A DNA stretch of 64,000 bases from Mesorhizobium ciceri biovar biserrulae WSM1271 (GTDB lineage: Bacteria > Pseudomonadota > Alphaproteobacteria > Rhizobiales > Rhizobiaceae), in assembly GCF_000185905.1 (NCBI RefSeq), contig NC_014923.1:5355501-5419500 (forward strand), written 5' to 3'. The notes below the pieces were generated by a model. That model was not told the origin of the DNA. It saw only the letters and a list, made by a program, of their open reading frames with translations, and did no database searches. The position numbers were made by a program, and so were the translations under genes. Shown here piece after piece: positions 28,041 through 36,002 of the stretch (the stretch's first letter is position 1; the number at the start of each line of letters is the position of its first letter).

Positions 28041-28081
28041 TTGGCCCGGCATCGATGCTGACATAATCGATGCCGGACCAA
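28041..28081. terminator. Bidirectional terminator-like hairpin between convergent operons
   Basis: TTGGcCCGGCATCGAT (28041-28056) pairs with ATCGATGCCGGaCCAA (28066-28081): 15 pairs, one mismatch, 9-nt loop. It lies between the stops of the PotC-type permease (28002) and the binding protein on the other strand (28094). Neither strand has a T-tract, so termination may depend on other factors. Confidence 0.7.
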
Positions 28082-28093
28082 ACGGAATGATGC

Positions 28094-29353
28094 TTACTGA
28101 AGCTTGGCCTGCAAGGCGTTGACATCGTCGGTGGTCATTTCACCGTCCGTCGCTACCTTGCCGTCGACGATCTTCCACAGCCGGAACGGGCCTGTGATGT
28201 CGCCATATTTATCGAAGGCGACCGGGCCGATGACGCCTTCGTAGCGGATCGGCTTGCCGTCCTTGATCAGGCCGAGCGCCTTGGCGAACTCTTCCTTGCC
28301 AGCAAAGATCGGCGTGCCGGCCGGATCGACCGCCTTGTACATCGCGTCCTTGATCTTGGCCGGGTCCTCGGAGCCGGCAATGGCGATGGCGAGGCCAACA
28401 ATCGCGCCGGCGTCATAGGAACGGTCGGCTGCCGGATTGGTCGGTTCGATGCCGGAGAATTCCTTATAGTTCTTGGTGAAATACTCCGTCGAGGCCGTCG
28501 GGCTGGTGCCGGACGACGTGCCGTAGGCTTCCTTCAGATAGTCGGCGCCGACGGATTCGATGAAGTCCGGGCTGTTCATGCCGTCATTGAGCAGGAATTT
28601 CTGCACGCCGCCCTGCGAGATCCAGGTGCGGGCGACCGTGGCGCCGTCGACCGGTGTGCTGACGAGGTAGAGACCGTCCGGTTCACCGGCCATTGCCGCG
28701 GTGACTTCGGAGGCATAGCTCGACTGCTTTTCATTGTAAGGCGTGTCGGAGACGATGGTGCCGCCGAGCGCTTTGTAGGCACGCGAGAATTCGGCCACCA
28801 TGTTGACGCCGAAATCGTTGTTGACGTGGATGATCGACAGCTTCTTGAAACCCTTGTCGATGGCATATTTGGCGGCGGCGACACCCTGCAGCGCATCCGA
28901 GGTGATGGTGCGGAAGAAGATGCCGTTGGTCTTGCCGTCGCGGCCGAGCGCGGTCAGCGTCGGCGAGGACGATGCCGGGGAGACCTGGACGATCTTGGCC
29001 GGTGCCGTGACCGATGTCAGGATTGGGATCGACACCGAAGAAATGATGCCGCCGATGATCACAGGCACTTTCTTGACCTGCACAAGCTGAGTGGCGGCGT
29101 CGACCGCGATGTTGCCCTGGCTCTGGCTGTCGCGCGTGTCGGTGACGAGATCGCAGCCGCGCACCCCGCCGGCTCCGTTGATGTCGCGGAAGGCCATCTC
29201 GACCGACTTGGCGCCGGCCTGGCCATATTCGCCGGCCGGGCCGGTGAGTTCCATGACGAGGCCGACGGTGATCTTGCAGTCGGCGGCCTGAGCAGCACCC
29301 GCCATCGTGACGAGGGCCAGCGCTGTGGTGAGTTGGAGTATCGTCTTTGTCAT
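28094..29353 (-). CDS. Branched-chain amino-acid-type ABC substrate-binding protein
   Basis: Periplasmic Peripla_BP_6 protein of 419 residues with a Sec signal cut near residue 23 (AAQA, then ADCKITVGL). It has the family opening VGLVMELTGPAGEYGQAGAKS and the typical VIIGGIISSVSIPI and HVNNDFGVNM segments. It is the last gene of the minus-strand operon led by the GntR gene at 32447. It is therefore the likely partner of the LivGFHM genes divergently placed at 32574-36002. The ligand is unknown; the operon enzymes suggest an amine or modified amino acid. Confidence 0.9.
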   Translation of the reverse strand: MTKTILQLTTALALVTMAGAAQAADCKITVGLVMELTGPAGEYGQAGAKSVEMAFRDINGAGGVRGCDLVTDTRDSQSQGNIAVDAATQLVQVKKVPVIIGGIISSVSIPILTSVTAPAKIVQVSPASSSPTLTALGRDGKTNGIFFRTITSDALQGVAAAKYAIDKGFKKLSIIHVNNDFGVNMVAEFSRAYKALGGTIVSDTPYNEKQSSYASEVTAAMAGEPDGLYLVSTPVDGATVARTWISQGGVQKFLLNDGMNSPDFIESVGADYLKEAYGTSSGTSPTASTEYFTKNYKEFSGIEPTNPAADRSYDAGAIVGLAIAIAGSEDPAKIKDAMYKAVDPAGTPIFAGKEEFAKALGLIKDGKPIRYEGVIGPVAFDKYGDITGPFRLWKIVDGKVATDGEMTTDDVNALQAKLQ

Positions 29354-29401
29354 TGTTGTTCCCCTTTCGTTACTCGACTGTATTTGAACTCTGGAGCTTG
29401 T

Positions 29402-29830
29402 TCAGCGTTCCGGCACCTGCAGCCAGGTTTCATGCAGATGTCGCCATTCGACGCCGTTGGGCGCCGATGAACTGGTGGTGAAGACGGCGCTCGATTGACG
29501 GCGGCTGTGCTTGCCTGCGCGCAGCTGCGCTTCGACATAGAGGACGACGATGGTATCCGCGTCCTGCCAGCCGGGCCGGATGTCCTCGATCGAAATGGCG
29601 AAACCATCGTCGCAGGAAGCACGGCTTGCGCGGACATGGTCGACGACCGCTTCGCGATCGAGGATATGTCCGTCCGGCGCCACCATGCTGAGGTCCTTGC
29701 CCATGGCGCGTTCGAAGCGGCCGAAGTCCACCGTGTTGGCTCGCGCGGCGACGAACCAGTCGACGAAGAAGCGGTGCAGGTCGATGATTTCGGCGCTGGC
29801 GCGTGAAAACAGGGAGGGTTCGCCGCTCAT
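29402..29830 (-). CDS. SnoaL-like/DUF4440-type small protein
   Basis: Protein of 142 residues with the NTF2-like helix-sheet pattern: IIDLHRFFVDWFVAARAN helix, LSMVAPDGHILDREAVVDHV, and strands DADTIVVLYVEAQ and WRHLHETWLQV. These are typical of SnoaL/DUF4440 proteins, many of which are isomerases, cyclases or binding domains. Its ATG overlaps the stop of the aldo/keto reductase gene by 4 bp. The function is unknown, but coupling to the reductase suggests it acts on the same compound. Confidence 0.7.
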   Translation of the reverse strand: MSGEPSLFSRASAEIIDLHRFFVDWFVAARANTVDFGRFERAMGKDLSMVAPDGHILDREAVVDHVRASRASCDDGFAISIEDIRPGWQDADTIVVLYVEAQLRAGKHSRRQSSAVFTTSSSAPNGVEWRHLHETWLQVPER

Positions 29831-30882
29831 TTCTTCCCCGCATTGAGGTTGTAATGCATGATCGAACCGTGGCGGCCGCGGCGGTCGCGTTCCAGCGTGT
29901 AGACGTCACCTTCGAGGCCGGTGCCTTGCGCGATGACGGCCGCAATCCGCTCCCGGTCCTCGGCGTCGAGCGCAACGTCCATGATTTTCGCATTGGCAAT
30001 GGCGTGGGCCTGGTTGCGGGCGCCGACGATGACCGCCGCCACTTGCGGCTGCTCCAGCACCCAGGCGCTGGCGATGGTGGCGACGTCAACGCCGTGGCGG
30101 TCGCCAACGGCCTTCAGCGCCTGCAGCAGGTGCTGGAACAGCTCCCAGCCGCCAAAATCGTCGATGATCAGCTTGTACTTGACCAGCGAGCGGTTTTCGA
30201 GCGGCGTGGCGGGCTCGGCCGCACCGAGCCATTTGTTGCTGAGGAAGCCGCCGGCGACTGAACCATAGCAGAGGAAGCTGACGCCGTTCTGTTTTGCGAG
30301 CGCGGCCAGGCTGCTGCCCGGGCGCTGGTCGAGCACGGAATATTGCAGTTGCTGGCTGACCAGCGGGATGCCGGCAGCGAGTATCTCGGCGAGCCTTGGC
30401 GTGTCGAAATTGGTGGTGCCGAGATTTCGCACCTTGCCCTCCAACCGAAGCTCGTTGAGCCAGCCCATGGCATCGACATAGCGCGGCTGTTCATAGTCCC
30501 ACCAATGGAACTGCACGAGATCGAGCCGCTCGGTCTTCAGCCGCCGCAATGACTGGTCGATGATGCCCCTGATGTAGTCACGGCTGATACTGGCCAGCCG
30601 TTCGAGGTCGGGCACCAGCTTGGTGTGCACCTTCATCCTGGCCGCGACGTCGAGGCCGCGCTCGCTGGCCAGCCGCAGGCGCGCGGCACCGATCAGCTCC
30701 TCGACGCCGGTGTAGATGTCGGCGCAATCATAGGTCCAGATGCCGGCATCGAAAGTGGCGATCAGATCGGCCACCGCCTGGCTGCGGTCAATGGCGCCGT
30801 GGCCGCCAGCCAGCTGCCAGCCGCCGCGAATGACGCGCGAGATGGTGTAGCCGGGGCCGAGTTCGAAGGTGTTGGCGGTCAT
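29827..30882 (-). CDS. Aldo/keto reductase
   Basis: NADPH-type reductase of 351 residues with a TIM-barrel fold. The tetrad is visible: Asp and Tyr in YDCADIYTG near 51-59, Lys in MKVHTKL and His in LVQFHWWDY. Cofactor-binding SYS-like and VIVGARNQAHAIAN segments lie near the C-terminus. The GGWQLAGGHG start resembles the group of sugar and pyridoxal dehydrogenases. It overlaps both neighbouring genes by 4 bp, so it is a core enzyme of this operon. The substrate is unknown. Confidence 0.9.
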   Translation of the reverse strand: MTANTFELGPGYTISRVIRGGWQLAGGHGAIDRSQAVADLIATFDAGIWTYDCADIYTGVEELIGAARLRLASERGLDVAARMKVHTKLVPDLERLASISRDYIRGIIDQSLRRLKTERLDLVQFHWWDYEQPRYVDAMGWLNELRLEGKVRNLGTTNFDTPRLAEILAAGIPLVSQQLQYSVLDQRPGSSLAALAKQNGVSFLCYGSVAGGFLSNKWLGAAEPATPLENRSLVKYKLIIDDFGGWELFQHLLQALKAVGDRHGVDVATIASAWVLEQPQVAAVIVGARNQAHAIANAKIMDVALDAEDRERIAAVIAQGTGLEGDVYTLERDRRGRHGSIMHYNLNAGKK

Positions 30883-31232
30883 CTAAGGTCATCCTCTTTC
30901 GGCAGCGGCACCGCCGTCGTCTCGGCGTGGCTGAACCGCCGCTTGGCCGCCCTGACGATCCGCAGCCGGCTGCCGCAATTGGGATCGGGACAAGCGATCT
31001 CGGCGTCCGAGGTCATCCAGTCGTTCGGGTGGGTTGGGCGCTGCTTGGCTGCCAGCAGCGGCAACACGGCGGCGATCGAATAGATCGAAAAACCCTGCCC
31101 TGCCGGCATCGACAGCATCTCGCCCTTGAGCTCGAAATAGTCGCCTTCCTTGGCGCCGCAATAGATAGGTTTGTCCTTGGGGATGATCGCCTCGACGCGA
31201 AGGTCGAACAGCTCGAAACCGTCGTCGGCCAT
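30879..31232 (-). CDS. TIGR04076-like small protein
   Basis: Protein of 117 residues. It opens with a strand-rich segment (FELFDLRVEAII), then EGDYFELKG, and ends with the CPDPNCGSRLRIVRA motif. These resemble the TIGR04076 family, whose members carry a C-terminal CPDP motif. One further cysteine (PIYCGAKEG) lies near residue 26. No function is known for the family. It lies between the DUF3830-like gene (1-bp gap) and the reductase (4-bp overlap), so it is probably a partner or accessory of the pathway. Confidence 0.65.
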   Translation of the reverse strand: MADDGFELFDLRVEAIIPKDKPIYCGAKEGDYFELKGEMLSMPAGQGFSIYSIAAVLPLLAAKQRPTHPNDWMTSDAEIACPDPNCGSRLRIVRAAKRRFSHAETTAVPLPKEDDLR

Positions 31233-31233
31233 G

Positions 31234-31716
31234 TCAGGCCTCCATCAGGCTGAAGGTGACATCGCAGGCGCCGTTGCGGCGGATGACACCGCACGCGGCG
31301 GCGAACCGGTCACGCTCTTCGACGCGCACCTGCGCCACCACACTGCCGGCCAGCCAGCCTATCGGGAACAAGAGCCGCGCGCCCTGCCCGTAGTAGAGGC
31401 CAATGTCGAAGATCGCATTGGGATTGCCGCCCCACATGCGTGGCGGCACGTAGGACAGTACGATGTCGCCCGGCTGCGGGTTCAGCGTCGCGTTCTCGGC
31501 CGGCAACGGTTTTGCATAGGCCTGGCCCTCGAGGTCGGCTGATGGAACCGGACAGGAAATCTCAGGCCCCGTCCACATCGCATGGATGCCCGGAACAACG
31601 CGTGGCGTGCCGAGGTAGGCCAAGAGGAAGGCAGCGTTTTCCGGCGCCTTCTCGGGCAGCAGCAATGCCGTTACGGAAAGCTGCGAGCGCGGCTCGGTGA
31701 TCCTGATGGCGGTCAT
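31234..31716 (-). CDS. DUF3830-like (cyclophilin-like fold) protein
   Basis: Protein of 160 residues from the ATG at 31716 (MTAIRITEP), which overlaps the GntR stop by 4 bp. The long frame upstream is a shadow of gntR. It shows APENAAFLLAYLG, HAMWTGPEISCPVP, LPAENATLNPQPGDIVLSYVPP and FDIGLYYGQGARL, the pattern of DUF3830 proteins. Members often sit beside transporters and amino-acid or amidase enzymes, but their function is unknown. Here it is the first gene after the repressor. Confidence 0.7.
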   Translation of the reverse strand: MTAIRITEPRSQLSVTALLLPEKAPENAAFLLAYLGTPRVVPGIHAMWTGPEISCPVPSADLEGQAYAKPLPAENATLNPQPGDIVLSYVPPRMWGGNPNAIFDIGLYYGQGARLLFPIGWLAGSVVAQVRVEERDRFAAACGVIRRNGACDVTFSLMEA

Positions 31717-32447
31717 GTCTGGTCTTTCGCGGCGGCGGCCTGCAGCTTGCTGCGCAGGAAGGTGAAGGGTCGGCTGATGTCGGCGACCAGCGACTCGCGC
31801 GCCGCCTGCGCATCCTGCGTGGACAGCGCCGTGACGATGCGGCGGTGATATTGGGCGGTGTCGACCTCGCCGGCTTCCGAGAAGGCGTAGATGGCGACAC
31901 GAATGCAGGGACCCGATTGCAGCCACAGGCTCTCGATCATCGGGATCAGCACGGCCGAACCGCAGGAGCGGTAGATCTCGAAATGAAAGCTCTGGTTGAG
32001 CGTCACTTCGCGGTCGACGTCCTTCTTGTGTTTCAAAGCCCGCATCTCGTCCCATTCGGCGAGGATGGTTTCGATGGTGGCGATCTGGCGCGGACCCATG
32101 CGGGCGGCGGCCAGCGCGATCGCCTCGCCCTCGATCAGGATGCGAGCCCGCAGGAGATCGTCGAGGCGTTCCAGCGTGATCGGCGGCACGCGCACCGAAC
32201 GGTTGGGCAGCGCCTCCAGCGCCTTTTCCGTGATCAGCCGGCCGAGCGCCTCGCGCACCGGCATGGTCGAGGTGACCAAGGCGTCAGCCAGGCCACGGAT
32301 GGTCAGCACCTGGCTCGGTTCGAACAGGCCGCCAATCAGGGCGCGGCGCAGCTCGGAATACACGCGGTCCTGCACGGTCTCGCGGCCGACCGGCGCAAGC
32401 TGGGCCGCGATCGCCTCGTTGTTCTTTTCGATGGCAGCCTTTTGCAT
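31713..32447 (-). CDS. GntR-family regulator, FadR/FCD subfamily
   Basis: Regulator of 244 residues starting at 32447 (MQKAAIEKNN). The winged helix-turn-helix (QDRVYSELRRALIGGLFEP, then LADALVTSTMPVREALGRL) is followed by an all-helical FCD domain with the metal-ligand pattern (histidines in NQSFHFEIYR and QYHRRIV). It heads a six-gene minus-strand operon and is divergent from the LivGFHM-oxidase operon. The palindrome at 32517-32526 lies between them. It is the likely repressor of the whole 28-37 kb divergon. Confidence 0.9.
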   Translation of the reverse strand: MQKAAIEKNNEAIAAQLAPVGRETVQDRVYSELRRALIGGLFEPSQVLTIRGLADALVTSTMPVREALGRLITEKALEALPNRSVRVPPITLERLDDLLRARILIEGEAIALAAARMGPRQIATIETILAEWDEMRALKHKKDVDREVTLNQSFHFEIYRSCGSAVLIPMIESLWLQSGPCIRVAIYAFSEAGEVDTAQYHRRIVTALSTQDAQAARESLVADISRPFTFLRSKLQAAAAKDQT

Positions 32448-32502
32448 GGAATTCCGTTCGTGGCCGGTTTTCGGCTTGCGGAGGAAATTAAAGCCGAATA
32501 GC

Positions 32503-32526
32503 GTGATCAACGCAAGTGTGATCACA
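32503..32526. promoter_or_regulatory. Candidate GntR operator between divergent operons
   Basis: TGTGATCACA, a perfect 10-bp palindrome, lies at 32517-32526. A second TGATCA core is at 32504-32509, 15 bp earlier. Both sit in the 126-bp gap between the gntR and livG starts. GTGATCAC-type cores are seen with FCD-class GntR proteins. Confidence 0.55.
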
Positions 32527-32573
32527 AATCATAATCAGGAGGCGGCAGCGATCGTCTTCGGCCAGAGGGTTTG

Positions 32574-33371
32574 ATGAGCGAGGCAACCAAACGGCAAGGG
32601 GAAACCCGCGCGCCGGTTCTGACGGCAAGGAATGTCGTCAGGCGGTTCGGCGGCCTTGTCGCGGTCAACGACGTCTCGTTTAACGTCAAAGCGGGCGAAA
32701 TCCTCGGCCTCATCGGCCCCAACGGCGCCGGCAAGACGACGATGTTCGACCTGCTTGCCGGCAGCATATTGCCGACCAGCGGCGAAATCCTTCTCAACGG
32801 CGCGCGCGTCTCGGGCGAAGCAGCACATCTGCGCATCGGACGCGGTCTCGGCCGCACGTTTCAGATACCGCGCCCGCTGCCCAACCTGACGCTGATCGAA
32901 AACATCATGCTGGCGGCACAGGGTCAGGCCGGCGAAAAGCTGCTTGCCAATTTCGTCACGCCATGGCGCGTCGCCGCGCAGGAAAGGGCCGCCAGGACAA
33001 AGGCGCTTGAACTGCTGGAACTGGTCGCCCTCGCCCATCTCGCGCATGAGCCGGCGCGCGTGCTTTCCGGCGGCCAGCGCAAGCTGCTCGAACTCGCCCG
33101 CGTGATGATGGCCGATCCGGCGATCATCTTGCTCGACGAACCGGCGGCCGGCGTCAACGCGACGCTGCTCGAAGTCATCATCGACCGCATCCGCGACATC
33201 AATGCGCGCGGTATCACCTTCCTGCTGATCGAGCATAATATCGACATGGTGACGCGGCTCTGCCATCGCGTCCTCGTCATGGCGAGCGGCCAGTTGCTCA
33301 GCGAAGGCACGGCCGAAGAGGTCGCTCGCGACCCGCGCGTCATCGAGGCCTATCTCGGAGGCGCGGCATGA
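32574..33371 (+). CDS. Branched-chain amino-acid-type ABC ATPase, LivG type
   Basis: ATPase of 265 residues starting at ATG 32574 after CAGAGGG. It has Walker A GPNGAGKTT near 47-55, the LivG Q-loop region (LGRTFQIPRPLPNLTLIEN), signature LSGGQRKLLELAR and Walker B IILLDEPAAGVN, a LivG hallmark. It overlaps livF by 4 bp. It powers import of the compound bound by the protein at 28094. Confidence 0.93.
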   Translation: MSEATKRQGETRAPVLTARNVVRRFGGLVAVNDVSFNVKAGEILGLIGPNGAGKTTMFDLLAGSILPTSGEILLNGARVSGEAAHLRIGRGLGRTFQIPRPLPNLTLIENIMLAAQGQAGEKLLANFVTPWRVAAQERAARTKALELLELVALAHLAHEPARVLSGGQRKLLELARVMMADPAIILLDEPAAGVNATLLEVIIDRIRDINARGITFLLIEHNIDMVTRLCHRVLVMASGQLLSEGTAEEVARDPRVIEAYLGGAA

Positions 33372-34117
33372 GCGAGATCGTTCTCGATGTCCGCGACCTC
33401 GAAGCCGGCTACGAGCCCGGCGTGCCGATCGTGCGCGGCGCCTCGATCACCGTCGCCAAGGGCGAGATCGTCGTGGTGCTCGGCCCCAACGGCGCCGGCA
33501 AGTCTAGCTTCATCAAGGCCATCGCCGGCCTCGTCCCGATCACCGGCGGCACAGTGTTTCTGGACGGCAAGGACATCACTGCCGCGCCGGCCCACACCAT
33601 GGTGCGGCTCGGGCTGGCCTTCGTGCCGCAGACCGAAAACATCTTCCCACTGATGTCGGTCGAGGACAATCTCAGAGTTGCTTGCGGCATCCTTGAGCGG
33701 CGCGAAATTCCTGCGCGCATCGAGGAGATGTATGCCGCCTTCCCCGATCTCGTCCGCCAGCGCCGCACCGCCGCCGGCAACCTCTCGGGCGGACAACGGC
33801 AGATGCTCGCCGTTGCGCGGGCGCTGATCGTCCACCCCAAGGTGCTGGTGCTAGACGAGCCGTCGGCCGGCCTGTCGCCGAAATTCGTCTCGATGGTGTT
33901 CGAGATGCTGGCCGGCATCCGCAAGTCCGGCGTCACTGTCCTGCTCGTCGAACAGAATGCCAAGGCAGCGCTCGCCATCGGCGACCGCGCCTATGTGCTG
34001 GTCGAAGGCAAAGACCGGCACGAGGGCATTGCTTCCGAGCTGTGGAACGATCCGGTGGTCGCCGAACTCTATCTCGGCCAGCGCCCCCGCAAGTCCGGCA
34101 CAGGAGGTGGGGCATGA
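33368..34117 (+). CDS. Branched-chain amino-acid-type ABC ATPase, LivF type
   Basis: ATPase of 249 residues with Walker A GPNGAGKSS near 39-47, VPQTENIFPLMSVEDNL, signature LSGGQRQMLAVARAL and Walker B VLVLDEPSAGLSP, all LivF marks. Both ends overlap neighbours by 4 bp (livG upstream, livH downstream), consistent with strict co-translation. Confidence 0.93.
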   Translation: MSEIVLDVRDLEAGYEPGVPIVRGASITVAKGEIVVVLGPNGAGKSSFIKAIAGLVPITGGTVFLDGKDITAAPAHTMVRLGLAFVPQTENIFPLMSVEDNLRVACGILERREIPARIEEMYAAFPDLVRQRRTAAGNLSGGQRQMLAVARALIVHPKVLVLDEPSAGLSPKFVSMVFEMLAGIRKSGVTVLLVEQNAKAALAIGDRAYVLVEGKDRHEGIASELWNDPVVAELYLGQRPRKSGTGGGA

Positions 34118-35022
34118 GCCTGCAATTTGTCGTCGACGGATTGCTGACGGGTTCGATGATCGGCTTGGGCGCCATCGGCGTGACGCTTACCTATTCGATC
34201 CTGCGCTTCTCGAACTTTGCCCATGGCGACTTCATGGCCTGGGGCACCTATGCGACGCTGGCCGTCGTCAGCGCCATCGGCGCGACAGTCGGCAAGGTGG
34301 CACCGATCGCACCGCTGTCCTTCGGCTGGCCGCTGATTGTCGCGCTGGTCGTCGGCATGGCGTTCACCGCTTTGCTGGCGCTGCTGCTCGACAAGGTGCT
34401 GTTTTCGCGGCTGCGCTCGCAAGGCCAGGCGATCATCGTGGTGATGGCGAGCTTCGGTGCCTCGATGGCGCTGAGAAGCCTGCTCGAATTCACCTTCACC
34501 TCGCGGCCGACCTATTTCAGCCGGGCGATCCAGATCGCCATGCCGGTCGGCTTCGGCATCCGCATCACATCAGACCAGATCGCGCTTTTGCTGCTGACCG
34601 CGGTGCTGGTGCTCGCCGTGCATCTGTTGATGACGCGCACGCAGACCGGCCGCTCGATGCAGGCCCTGAGCCAGAACGCGGCACTGGCCCGCATCGTCGG
34701 CATCGACGTCGCCAGCGTGGTGCGCGTCACCTGGGTCATCGGCGGGGCGCTGGCCTGCGTGGCCGGCGTGATGATCGGCATCCTGGTGCAGATCCGCCCG
34801 TTCATGGGCTTCGACATGCTGCTGCCGATGTTTGCCGCCGCCATTCTCGGCGGCATCGGCAGCATCCCCGGCGCCGTGCTCGGCGGCCTGATCATCGGGC
34901 TCGCCGAGGCCGGTGCCGTGCAGCTGATCGGCGCCGAATGGCGCGCCGCCGTCTCCTTCATCATCCTGATGGCGGTGCTGTTCGTGCGGCCGATCGGCCT
35001 GTTTGGTGTGAGGGAACGCTGA
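34114..35022 (+). CDS. Branched-chain amino-acid-type ABC permease, LivH type
   Basis: Permease of 302 residues from ATG 34114 (MSLQFVVDGL). The frame upstream lies inside livF and was discarded. It has about eight hydrophobic spans and the LivH segment LRFSNFAHGDFMAWGTY near 30-46. Near the C-terminus is AAILGGIGSIPGAVLGGLIIG, the conserved HAAT permease loop. Its stop overlaps the livM ATG by one base. Confidence 0.92.
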   Translation: MSLQFVVDGLLTGSMIGLGAIGVTLTYSILRFSNFAHGDFMAWGTYATLAVVSAIGATVGKVAPIAPLSFGWPLIVALVVGMAFTALLALLLDKVLFSRLRSQGQAIIVVMASFGASMALRSLLEFTFTSRPTYFSRAIQIAMPVGFGIRITSDQIALLLLTAVLVLAVHLLMTRTQTGRSMQALSQNAALARIVGIDVASVVRVTWVIGGALACVAGVMIGILVQIRPFMGFDMLLPMFAAAILGGIGSIPGAVLGGLIIGLAEAGAVQLIGAEWRAAVSFIILMAVLFVRPIGLFGVRER

Positions 35023-36002
35023 TGGATCTGATCGGCTACGGCGCCTTCTTCCTGACCACCGCGCTGATCTTTTCGCTGGTCACGCTGGGGCTCAATTTGC
35101 AGTGGGGCCTGACCGGCCTGTTCAATGTCGGCCTTGCCGGCTTCGTCGCCATCGGCGCCTACACCTCGGCATTGCTGACCACTCCCGACGACGCCGCGCG
35201 GCTGGGTGGCCTTGGCCTGCCGATCGTTGTCGGCTGGGCGGGCGCCATGGTCGTCGGCGGCATTGCCGCGGCGTTAACTGGCATGGCGACGCTGCGGCTC
35301 AGGTCCGACTATCTGGCGATCACCACCTTCGGCGTCGCCGTCGTCGTGCAACTGGTCGCGCTCAACGCGCAGAAACTGACCGGCGGCCCGTTCGGCATCG
35401 GCTTCATCCCGCGCCCCTTCGGCAGCCTTGCCGAGACGCCGCTGCTGTTCAACCTGTCGAACCTTGCCGTGGTCGCGGCGGTGACTCTGGTCGCCTATTT
35501 CGCTCTGGAACATCTGTCGCGCAGCCCGTGGGGCCGCGTGCTGAAGGCGCTACGCGAGGATGAGCGGGCGGCGATCTCGCTTGGCAAGAGCGCGCGTTTC
35601 TACCGAGTCCAGGCCTTTGCCGTGGGCGGCGCCATCATGGCGCTGGCCGGTGCACTGCAGGCGCATTTCACCGGCTTCATCGCGCCGGACAATTATTTGC
35701 CGATCCTGACTTTCCAGGTCTGGGTGATGCTGATCGTCGGCGGCTCGGGCAGCAATCTCGGCGCCGTCGTCGGCAGCATCCTGGTCTGGGCGATATGGGC
35801 TGGGTCGGGCACGCTGACCAGCATCCTCTTCCCGCCGGAACAGCAGGCTCGTGCCGCCGCGCTGCAGATCGCCGCCATCGGCGTCATGCTCTGCGTTATC
35901 CTGCTGGTCCGGCCGAACGGGCTGTTCGGCGACAGGCCACGGCGGCCTTGGCTCGGCAAGCGGACGAAGGTGACTACGGCCAAAAGCGTTTCCCCGTCAT
36001 GA
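35022..36002 (+). CDS. Branched-chain amino-acid-type ABC permease, LivM type
   Basis: Permease of 326 residues starting at 35022 (MDLIGYGAFF). It shows the LivM features NLQWGLTGLFNVGLAGFVAIGAY, the LKALREDERAAISLGKS loop and VGGSGSNLGAVVGSI. Its stop overlaps the oxidase ATG by 4 bp, so the transporter and the oxidase are made together. The longer open frame to the left is a shadow of livF and livH. Confidence 0.92.
   Translation: MDLIGYGAFFLTTALIFSLVTLGLNLQWGLTGLFNVGLAGFVAIGAYTSALLTTPDDAARLGGLGLPIVVGWAGAMVVGGIAAALTGMATLRLRSDYLAITTFGVAVVVQLVALNAQKLTGGPFGIGFIPRPFGSLAETPLLFNLSNLAVVAAVTLVAYFALEHLSRSPWGRVLKALREDERAAISLGKSARFYRVQAFAVGGAIMALAGALQAHFTGFIAPDNYLPILTFQVWVMLIVGGSGSNLGAVVGSILVWAIWAGSGTLTSILFPPEQQARAAALQIAAIGVMLCVILLVRPNGLFGDRPRRPWLGKRTKVTTAKSVSPS

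Noticed and set aside
32535-33266. Minus-strand frame opposite livG
   Set aside because: It is antisense to an ATPase gene with all motifs intact.
33957-35021. Long open frame running leftwards from livM
   Set aside because: The part before 35022 is another frame of livF and livH and has arginine-rich, low-complexity character. Only the part from 35022 has membrane spans and LivM motifs.
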